Shown here: positions 1 through 3,682 of the stretch, one piece after another | How positions within the stretch are numbered: the stretch's first letter is position 1 | Layout of the letters: each line of letters begins with the position of its first letter | Program-made: the position numbers and the translations under genes | Origin: Chloroflexi bacterium RBG_19FT_COMBO_48_23 | GTDB taxonomy: Bacteria; Chloroflexota; Dehalococcoidia; GIF9; UBA5620 | Length of the DNA: 5,510 nucleotides | Assembly (NCBI GenBank): GCA_001795315.1 | Contig: MGOH01000017.1 | Span: 1-5,510 of the forward strand | Direction of reading: 5' to 3' | Notes under the pieces: generated by a model | Told to the model about the DNA's origin: nothing | Databases searched by the model: none | The model's input: only the letters and a program-made list of their open reading frames with translations

Positions 1-76
1 TTGCTTCATCTTCACCTTTTAGCTGCTCATATAATCTATCGACTTCGCCTGGAGTTACTGCTGTCTCTTCAGTCAT
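1..76 (-). CDS. Ferredoxin:thioredoxin reductase catalytic-chain-like protein (N-terminal 25 residues only)
   Basis: Only the first 25 codons are in the window; the gene runs off the left edge. The visible N-terminus begins MTEETAVTPGEVDRLYEQLK, which resembles the start of stand-alone ferredoxin:thioredoxin reductase (FTR) beta/catalytic-chain homologues, where a short acidic stretch precedes a helix with the pattern EVDxLYExLK. The Fe-S cluster and redox cysteines that would prove this lie outside the window. Its ATG overlaps the stop of the upstream glutaredoxin gene in an ATGA arrangement, so the two are probably translationally coupled. In the family, the 4Fe-4S catalytic chain passes electrons from ferredoxin to a disulfide of a thioredoxin or glutaredoxin-like partner, and the neighbouring glutaredoxin would be the obvious client. 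The family call rests on a short N-terminus plus context. Confidence 0.6.
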   Translation of the reverse strand, partial: MTEETAVTPGEVDRLYEQLKGEDEA

Positions 77-354
77 AGCTTTAAGGCCTTTCGGATTTCA
101 TCTTCCTGAAAACCGACTATGCATTTATTGTCGTCTATTACCAGAGTGGGAAAGGAACGCGTGGGGTTCCATTTCTCTACTATGCGCATAGTTTTGTCCT
201 TCTCGTCGGCTGTCATCAGGTCAACATCGGCGTAGTAATATTCTACACCCATGTCGTTTAGCAATTGCTTTGTTTTTTTGCACCACGGGCATGTGCTTAG
301 AGCATACAACACCAGACGCCCCAGATTTTTGCCGGGAACATTTTTTAATTCCAT
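73..354 (-). CDS. Glutaredoxin-family thiol-disulfide oxidoreductase (CPWC type)
   Basis: A 93-residue cytoplasmic protein with a single glutaredoxin/NrdH-like thioredoxin fold. Residues 15-20 form the first beta strand, the redox motif C22-P-W-C25 starts the first helix, and S67-F-P69-T carries the cis-proline that faces the active site. G81-F-Q and the final helix EDEIRKAL complete the fold. Length is normal for the family and there is no signal peptide. The ATG at 354 is preceded by AAGGAG (363-368) at 8 nt, which supports this start. The gene ends in TGA that overlaps the ATG of the FTR-like gene (ATGA). The pairing suggests that it is reduced by a ferredoxin-dependent reductase rather than by NADPH or glutathione; this is an inference from context. 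Assignment to the fold is secure, but the client proteins are unknown. Confidence 0.9.
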   Translation of the reverse strand: MELKNVPGKNLGRLVLYALSTCPWCKKTKQLLNDMGVEYYYADVDLMTADEKDKTMRIVEKWNPTRSFPTLVIDDNKCIVGFQEDEIRKALKL

Positions 355-362
355 CGCCTCAT

Positions 363-368
363 CTCCTT
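363..368 (-). promoter_or_regulatory. Shine-Dalgarno of the glutaredoxin gene
   Basis: AAGGAG on the minus strand, 8 nt before the ATG at 354. It is a strong site that fixes the start of the glutaredoxin gene. Confidence 0.85.
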
Positions 369-405
369 GCTGGCTTAATATCTATTATCTCTGTACTATG
401 GCTTG

Positions 406-435
406 TTTATAAACGAGATCACAAAAAAGTCACAA
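406..435 (-). promoter_or_regulatory. Candidate promoter of the glutaredoxin-FTR unit
   Basis: On the minus strand TTGTGA (430-435) and TATAAA (406-411) are separated by 18 nt, giving a plausible sigma70-type promoter with a leader of about 45 nt. The -10 box lies inside a perfect 10-bp palindrome GTTTATAAAC (405-414), and TTGTGA is repeated 11 bp away (419-424), so a regulator could bind here. The rhodanese stop lies only 20 nt upstream of the -35, and read-through from that gene is also possible. Confidence 0.4.
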
Positions 436-454
436 TTTTCCACCAGCCAGGTTG

Positions 455-970
455 TTATCTGATGTCCTGGGGGACTCCCGTTTCCATAGGGTAGCCTGCT
501 GCCTTCCATGCATCATATCCACCTTTTAAGACTTCTATTTCTGAGGAGAAGCCTTTGTGAATCAATTGGAGCGCCGCACGGGCACTGGTGTTCTCTTTCG
601 GTCAACTACAGTAGAGTATAATTTCTTTATCAGATGGTGGCATCCATCCTCCCTCAATTATGGTAGAAAGAGGAGCAGATACAGCTCCCTTGATGTGGTC
701 CACATCGTATTGCTCCTTGTGCCTGGTATCGACAACAAGGATGTTAGCCTTGTTGTCCATTTTCTGCAGTAATTCCTCTATAGTTATGCGCGGTACTAGC
801 TCTGAAGGTGCTGGCCTAGCTGCAGGTTCCTGCACGGGCCCAGGTGTTGGTTTGGGCGTTGTGTCTAGCGTAGACGTCGGCGATGCTGTGCATGCGCCCA
901 AACCAAGCAACACCAACATGGTAACTGAAAGTATTAATTCTTTGAGAGATTGTTTTAGCTTTCGTCTCAT
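455..970 (-). CDS. Rhodanese-like lipoprotein with an in-frame TGA: candidate selenoprotein (or interrupted gene)
   Basis: Read through the TGA at 602-604, this frame gives 171 residues; without read-through it gives 122. Residues 1-26 are a lipoprotein signal peptide (RRK start, hydrophobic core) with lipobox L24-G-A-C27. A Pro/Thr-rich linker follows to about residue 60, then one rhodanese domain. Its first half has the conserved D-T-R and H-I-K-G-A-V elements, and the strand IILYC leads to the putative catalytic C121. The TGA is codon 123, followed by P-K-E-N-T-S-A-R and the typical ending GGYDAWKAAGYP, then TAA at 455-457. From memory, relatives carry C, W or another residue at that position (C-x-C-P or C-x-W-P), so Sec would make a C-S-U-P motif. 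Rhodanese lipoproteins transfer or bind sulfane sulfur outside the membrane. The ATG at 970 is forced by an in-frame TAA just upstream (977-979), and it has no Shine-Dalgarno. The alternatives are a nonsense mutation or a sequencing error (TGG to TGA). The domain call is firm; the recoding is a hypothesis. Confidence 0.75.
570..604 (-). promoter_or_regulatory. Candidate bacterial SECIS: hairpin just 3' of the in-frame UGA
   Basis: Reading the minus strand, UGA (604-602) is followed by 15 nt and then a 6-bp stem AGUGCC (586-581) / GGCGCU (575-570), closing a five-base loop CGUGC (580-576). The loop starts 21 nt after the UGA and has G in its second position followed by U. Bacterial SECIS models, as I recall them, require an apical stem-loop roughly 16-37 nt after UGA with a G among the first two loop bases. 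The stem includes one G-U wobble and is short, so it could be chance in a GC-rich stretch. The UGA is followed by C, a weak termination context also found at the E. coli fdhF Sec codon. Confidence 0.45.
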
Positions 971-984
971 TGTGATTTATATAA

Positions 985-1013
985 ATCATACTTGGCTTGA
1001 TTCAACCTGTCAA
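985..1013 (-). promoter_or_regulatory. Sigma70-type promoter of the rhodanese gene, near-leaderless
   Basis: On the minus strand a perfect TTGACA (1008-1013) and TATGAT (985-990, five of six) are separated by exactly 17 nt. Only 14 nt lie between the -10 box and the ATG at 970, so initiation at the usual 6-8 nt would leave a 5' leader of about 6-8 nt. The absence of a Shine-Dalgarno fits leaderless translation. Confidence 0.75.
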
Positions 1014-1068
1014 AAGCCATATATCTTATTTTTTGATTTATCGCCTTGTCTTTGGGAGTAGAGTTTGA

Positions 1069-1089
1069 GATGCGGCTGCAAGCGGCATC
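1069..1089. repeat. Inverted repeat between the divergent rhodanese and DUF3795 genes
   Basis: GATGC (1069-1073) pairs with GCATC (1085-1089), then after one G/G mismatch GCT (1075-1077) pairs with AGC (1081-1083) around a GCA loop. No T-tract follows on either strand, so it is not a convincing terminator. It sits between two divergent genes and could be an operator or chance. Confidence 0.35.
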
Positions 1090-1116
1090 TTTCATCGCAT
1101 ACCGCACAACATAATG

Positions 1117-1145
1117 TAGACCCAGTTCTGTATTTTGGGTATTAT
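1117..1145 (+). promoter_or_regulatory. Weak candidate promoter of the DUF3795 gene
   Basis: TAGACC (1117-1122, four of six) and TATTAT (1140-1145, five of six) are spaced by 17 nt. Transcription would start near 1152 and leave a leader of about 37 nt containing the Shine-Dalgarno. The -35 match is modest. Confidence 0.35.
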
Positions 1146-1178
1146 GGTGTGTATATTTGATGTCTATGGGACAGAGAG

Positions 1179-1183
1179 AGGAG
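1179..1183 (+). promoter_or_regulatory. Shine-Dalgarno that decides the DUF3795 start
   Basis: AGGAG lies within a longer GA-rich run, 5 nt before the ATG at 1189. It favours this start over the in-frame ATGs further upstream (1135, 1144), which lack such a site. Confidence 0.75.
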
Positions 1184-1188
1184 ATGCC

Positions 1189-1605
1189 ATGGATTATAGA
1201 CATATGACTGCACCCTGTGGAATAGATTGTTTTAACTGCCCTATGTACTTAGCAAGGGAAAACGAACGGCTAAGAGCAGCGATTTCCAAGAACATGGATA
1301 TTTCTTTTGAGCAGGCGGTTTGCCGTGGTTGTCGCAATGAGAAAGGAACGATAACCTTCCTGGGTATGACTGAACCCTGTAATGTTTACAAGTGCATTGA
1401 GAAAAAAGGCATTAGCTTTTGTTGTGACTGCTCTGACTTTCCATGCGACCACCTTCATCCCTATGCGGATAAAGCGTCAGAGAGGCCTCACAATACGAAG
1501 GTTTTCAACTTGAACCTAATCAAGAAAATGGGTGTGGAATCATGGGCCGAAAAAAAGGCAAAAAACGTCCGAGATACGTATTTCAGAGAGAAATTTAAAT
1601 TATAA
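1189..1605 (+). CDS. Cysteine-rich DUF3795 family protein
   Basis: A 138-residue soluble protein with 11 cysteines, at residues 10, 14, 17, 45, 48, 64, 69, 78, 79, 81 and 86. The layout APCGIDCxxCP, then CRGC, then CNVYKCIEKKGISFCCDCSDFPCD, is the signature of the DUF3795 family: small proteins thought to bind zinc or an Fe-S cluster, with no established reaction that I know of. The last third (about residues 90-138) is basic and Cys-free. The frame is open further upstream to 1135, but the ATG at 1189 is chosen because AGGAG (1179-1183) precedes it at 5 nt and because family members start just before the APCG motif. It is divergent from the rhodanese gene and followed by a 174-nt gap before pyrF; no terminator is evident. 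The family call is confident, the function is unknown. Confidence 0.87.
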   Translation: MDYRHMTAPCGIDCFNCPMYLARENERLRAAISKNMDISFEQAVCRGCRNEKGTITFLGMTEPCNVYKCIEKKGISFCCDCSDFPCDHLHPYADKASERPHNTKVFNLNLIKKMGVESWAEKKAKNVRDTYFREKFKL

Positions 1606-1735
1606 TGAACCCCCTACAGCAAGTTGCAGGACATTCTCGTTAGATTCTGGTAATGCCAAGTGTGACAATTCATCATTTTGTTGATAAGAGCTAAAGTTTT
1701 GGAATACTCTGATCATTAAGCAAACTGGCAACAGC

Positions 1736-1764
1736 TTGGATAACTCTGGTTCTTAGGCTATAAT
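1736..1764 (+). promoter_or_regulatory. Promoter of pyrF, near-leaderless
   Basis: A perfect TATAAT (1759-1764) sits 17 nt downstream of TTGGAT (1736-1741, weak). Only 15 nt separate the -10 box from the ATG at 1780, so the predicted leader is about 7-9 nt. No real Shine-Dalgarno precedes pyrF. There is no room for a PyrR-type attenuator after this start site. Confidence 0.6.
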
Positions 1765-1779
1765 TCCATTTAGGCACAC

Positions 1780-2586
1780 ATGAGATTTGTTGATAAGCTT
1801 CTGGCAGCTGGCAGTCTAAACAAGAGTTTGCTGTGTGTTGGACTTGACCCTGACTTGGGGCTGATGCCCAAATTAGGTCCTCTGGAGTTCAATAAGGCTA
1901 TAGTTGATGCCACTGCCGACCTTGTATGTGCTTATAAGCCCAATCTGGCTTTCTATGAATCTCTAGGTGTTGAAGGGCTTAAAGCTTTACAGAAGACAGT
2001 CGAACACATACCTGGCCATATCCCGATAATCGGCGATGGTAAACGAGGCGATATCGGCAACACAGCTAAAGCCTATGCTAAAGCCCTTTTTGTCACCTTC
2101 GGTTTTGATGCAGCTACTGTCAACCCATATCTCGGTTTTGACTCAATTAAGCCATTCATCGGGTATGAAGATAAAGGGGTCTTTATCCTGTGCCGGACGT
2201 CTAACCCCGGGGCAGTGGATTTTCAGAACTTGGTTAATGGTCAAGGCATCCCGCTGTATGAGGCGGTAGCTCGTAAAGCTAAGGAGTGGAATGTTAGTGG
2301 CAATATTGGCTTGGTTGTTGGAGCTACATATCCTGAGGAGCTTAAGGCGATTCGGCAGTTATGCCCGGAAATGCCACTTCTTATACCGGGCATCGGGGCG
2401 CAGGGTGGTGATCTAGCTTCTACGGTTAAATACGGAGTCGATGATCAGGGGGTAAATGCGATTATCGCTGTCTCACGGCAAATTCTTTATGCTTCTCAAG
2501 GAAAAGACTTTGCTCAGGCTGCCCGCAATAATGCGCTAGAGTTACGCGATAGTATTAATAAATTAGTTAGCCAGATTGTCCGCTGA
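1780..2586 (+). CDS. pyrF: Orotidine 5'-phosphate decarboxylase, type 2 (PyrF)
   Basis: This 268-residue cytoplasmic TIM-barrel enzyme converts OMP to UMP, the last step of de novo pyrimidine synthesis. GLDPD (21-25) gives the substrate-binding aspartate, K53 in AYKPN is the first catalytic lysine, and D86-G-K88-R-G-D91-I-G-N-T is the signature with the D-K-D catalytic residues. PGIGAQGGD (203-211) and S232-R233 form the phosphate-binding end. Length and the RGDIGNTA version of the motif match the longer type-2 subfamily rather than the roughly 230-residue E. coli type. All key residues are present, so it should be active. It has its own promoter and shares a transcript with the DUF951 gene 5 nt downstream; no other pyr gene is visible here. 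Confidence 0.96.
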   Translation: MRFVDKLLAAGSLNKSLLCVGLDPDLGLMPKLGPLEFNKAIVDATADLVCAYKPNLAFYESLGVEGLKALQKTVEHIPGHIPIIGDGKRGDIGNTAKAYAKALFVTFGFDAATVNPYLGFDSIKPFIGYEDKGVFILCRTSNPGAVDFQNLVNGQGIPLYEAVARKAKEWNVSGNIGLVVGATYPEELKAIRQLCPEMPLLIPGIGAQGGDLASTVKYGVDDQGVNAIIAVSRQILYASQGKDFAQAARNNALELRDSINKLVSQIVR

Positions 2587-2591
2587 GATGT

Positions 2592-2801
2592 ATGGATATA
2601 GAGCTCGGTGATGTAGTTCGCTTACGGAAGAAGCACCCTTGTGGGGGCGATGAATGGCAGGTGGTGAAGTTGGGTGTTGATATTCGGGTAAAGTGTCTTA
2701 AGTGCCAGAGGCAGGTTCTTCTGGATAGGGTAACCTTCGAGCGCCGGGTGAAGGCCTTGGTCTCAAGAGGTCACTCGACAAGTAAAACTGACAATAGGTA
2801 G
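2592..2801 (+). CDS. DUF951 family small zinc-ribbon-like protein
   Basis: A 69-residue protein starting MDIELGDVVRLRKKHPCGG, the typical opening of DUF951 (COG4481). C17 in the HPCGG motif plus C35 and C38 in KCLKC suggest a small metal or nucleic-acid-binding fold; no biochemical role is established that I know of. The end is basic and polar (residues 55-69) and longer than the core domain. It begins 5 nt after the pyrF stop with only a weak GAG upstream, so translation probably depends on coupling to pyrF. The stop codon TAG lies in the loop of the putative terminator hairpin. Confidence 0.85.
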   Translation: MDIELGDVVRLRKKHPCGGDEWQVVKLGVDIRVKCLKCQRQVLLDRVTFERRVKALVSRGHSTSKTDNR

Positions 2802-2813
2802 TGTGTCAGTTTT
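2784..2813 (+). terminator. Intrinsic-terminator-like hairpin overlapping the end of the DUF951 gene
   Basis: A perfect 10-bp inverted repeat: AAAACTGACA (2784-2793) pairs with TGTCAGTTTT (2804-2813) around a 10-nt loop that contains the stop codon TAG (2799-2801). The T-run is the 3' arm itself, as in A-tail/U-tail bidirectional terminators. The stem is AT-rich at its base and the T-tract is only four long, so efficiency may be modest. Confidence 0.6.
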
Positions 2814-2952
2814 CGGCCAGGAAACATCTTATCATCAATAGTCCTCTTATATTGAGGTCAAACCTCGTAACACAATGGTACTTTAGTACTGGAGTATTGA
2901 TACTTTAGCCATTTGACCTATCACGAACGATGATAATGCTATGTAGAGACCT
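2814..2952. other. Intergenic stretch upstream of marR with short palindromes, no gene seen
   Basis: No convincing coding frame or tRNA is present. Visible elements are GAGGT-CAA-ACCTC (2854-2866), GTAC-TTTA-GTAC (2878-2889), AGTAT-TG-ATACT (2893-2904), a direct repeat of TACTTTAG 22 bp apart (2879-2886, 2901-2908), and an 8-bp inverted pair AGGTCAAA (2855-2862) / TTTGACCT (2912-2919). The cluster could hold regulator sites, for example for the MarR protein encoded just downstream; this is an inference. Confidence 0.4.
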
Positions 2953-2982
2953 TTGTTTTTTTGCAGATTATTGTGATAGAAT
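2953..2982 (+). promoter_or_regulatory. Candidate promoter of marR
   Basis: TTGTTT (2953-2958) and TAGAAT (2977-2982, five of six) are spaced by 18 nt. The expected start near 2988-2990 would leave a leader of about 95 nt before the ATG at 3084. It would remove about half of the 5' strand of the outer stem described for 2984-3060, so either this promoter or that stem may be wrong in detail. Confidence 0.4.
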
Positions 2983-2983
2983 C

Positions 2984-3060
2984 AAATTACCAGGTAGTTT
3001 TCTCCCTGGAGAACTAATTCACTGACGAGGGTAGTGACCCTATCGGGTGAGTGGTAATTT
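2984..3060 (+). ncRNA. Putative structured leader (three-way junction) upstream of marR
   Basis: An outer 9-bp stem AAATTACCA (2984-2992) / TGGTAATTT (3052-3060) encloses two hairpins. The first, at 2996-3015, pairs AGTTTTCT with GGAGAACT (two wobbles). The second, at 3018-3051, pairs TTCACT with GGTGAG at its base (wobbles at its ends), then CGA with TCG, and GGGT with ACCC around loop AGTG, with a 2-nt bulge. An alternative pairing CCAGG (2990-2994) / CCTGG (3005-3009) would break the outer stem, a switch-like feature. It ends 11 nt before the marR Shine-Dalgarno. I do not recognise a known riboswitch class. Chance folding cannot be excluded without covariation. Confidence 0.4.
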
Positions 3061-3071
3061 TAGATTTCAAG

Positions 3072-3077
3072 AAGGAG
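3072..3077 (+). promoter_or_regulatory. Shine-Dalgarno that decides the marR start
   Basis: AAGGAG is placed 6 nt before the ATG at 3084. It rules in this ATG over the in-frame GTG at 3051, which lies inside the structured leader and lacks a ribosome site. Confidence 0.85.
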
Positions 3078-3083
3078 AGTATT

Positions 3084-3566
3084 ATGGCAGAAGTTTCAGG
3101 TGTTGATCGTGACTATAACTTGTGGGTGCTGCTGCATCAGGTAAGCGACATAATATTTAATGCCAGAGAAGCAGAACTGCAGGAACATGGCTTTCCAGCC
3201 ACACAGGCTGAGGTTCTATTTGTTATTAAAGCTATTGGCGATAAGGTGACACCGGCCCAGATATCACGGATGATGTTCCGACGGCCCCATTCGGTTTCTG
3301 GGATTATAGAGAGGATGAAAAAAGCCGGACTCGTTAAGAAAACCAAGGACTTGCACAGAAAGAATTTGGTGAGAGTCACCATAACTGAGAAGGGGCAGCA
3401 GGCTTATAAGCAAGCACTGAAAAGGAAATCTGTCCAGAAGATAATGTCTGCCCTTTCTGAAGCGGAGCGCCAAAAACTGAAGTCGCTCTTGGAAATGTTA
3501 CGCAATAAAGGGCTTAAAGAGCTTGGGATTGACCCCAAGAAAGCACCACCGCCGAAGTTTGTGTGA
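3084..3566 (+). CDS. MarR-family winged-helix transcriptional regulator
   Basis: A 160-residue dimeric DNA-binding regulator. Helix 1 (about 8-35) would contribute to dimerisation. The helix-turn-helix runs about 56-84, with TPAQISRMMFRRPHSVSGIIERMKKAGLV containing the recognition helix. The wing follows at about 85-103 with R92 and R97 and ends VTITEKGQQAY. Residues 105-145 form the C-terminal dimerisation helices, and the tail PKKAPPPKFV is basic and Pro-rich. Length is typical. MarR proteins usually repress their own or adjacent genes and release DNA on binding a small ligand or on thiol oxidation. There are no cysteines here, so redox sensing through its own thiols is excluded. The long upstream region has palindromes and an RNA fold, and an intrinsic terminator follows, so it appears monocistronic. 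The target genes are not evident. Confidence 0.9.
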   Translation: MAEVSGVDRDYNLWVLLHQVSDIIFNAREAELQEHGFPATQAEVLFVIKAIGDKVTPAQISRMMFRRPHSVSGIIERMKKAGLVKKTKDLHRKNLVRVTITEKGQQAYKQALKRKSVQKIMSALSEAERQKLKSLLEMLRNKGLKELGIDPKKAPPPKFV

Positions 3567-3596
3567 TACCTGAAAAATTTACTCAGTCTAGCGTTG

Positions 3597-3627
3597 TAAT
3601 GCGAGGCTTCAGCCTCGCATTATTTTT
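3597..3627 (+). terminator. Intrinsic terminator after marR
   Basis: An 11-bp perfect stem, TAATGCGAGGC (3597-3607) / GCCTCGCATTA (3612-3622), with a TTCA tetraloop is followed directly by TTTTT (3623-3627). It lies 30 nt after the marR stop and separates marR from dinB. Confidence 0.93.
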
Positions 3628-3642
3628 CACACCGAGTTCTCC

Positions 3643-3671
3643 TTGTTAGCTTTTCTCATCTAGTCTATAAT
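3643..3671 (+). promoter_or_regulatory. Promoter of dinB, near-leaderless
   Basis: TTGTTA (3643-3648, four of six) and a perfect TATAAT (3666-3671) are separated by 17 nt. The expected start site near 3677-3680 lies after the TTG codon at 3674 but before the GTG at 3683, which argues for GTG as the true start on a leaderless message. No LexA-type palindrome stands out. Confidence 0.65.
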
Positions 3672-3682
3672 CGTTGCTGAAC

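Noticed and set aside
270..494. Open frame on the plus strand overlapping the glutaredoxin start and the rhodanese 3' end
   Set aside because: It is an antisense shadow of two supported genes and lacks a ribosome site and recognisable motifs.
602..604. Reassigned genetic code with TGA read as tryptophan
   Set aside because: TGA is used as the true terminal stop of the glutaredoxin, pyrF and marR genes, each at the normal end of its family, so a global TGA-to-Trp code is not supported. Only site-specific recoding or a local mutation remains.
660..1061. 133-codon open frame on the plus strand antisense to the rhodanese gene
   Set aside because: The opposite strand encodes a recognisable lipoprotein with a rhodanese domain and a strong promoter; the plus frame has no family resemblance and no ribosome site.
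1069..1089. Inverted repeat as a terminator
   Set aside because: It lies between divergent genes and has no T-tract on either strand.
1135..1188. Longer N-terminus for the DUF3795 protein from the ATG at 1135
   Set aside because: The added 18 residues have no family counterpart, and the good Shine-Dalgarno sits before the ATG at 1189.
1606..1779. Possible small gene, RNA or pyrimidine attenuator between the DUF3795 gene and pyrF
   Set aside because: Apart from the pyrF promoter I see no hairpin with a T-run, no coding frame and no conserved leader; the predicted pyrF leader is too short for attenuation.
3020..3036. Guanidine-II (mini-ykkC) riboswitch, because ACGA occurs at 3025-3028 between CACT and AGTG
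   Set aside because: That class needs two similar hairpins with ACGR tetraloops; only one ACGA is present and it is in a large loop or an internal loop.
3022..3045. Hammerhead ribozyme: CTGACGA at 3022-3028 matches the CUGANGA core and lies in a three-way junction
   Set aside because: The second core element GAA(A) after stem II is missing (the sequence after ACCC is TATCGG), and there is no suitable NUH cleavage site. The reverse strand lacks the core too.
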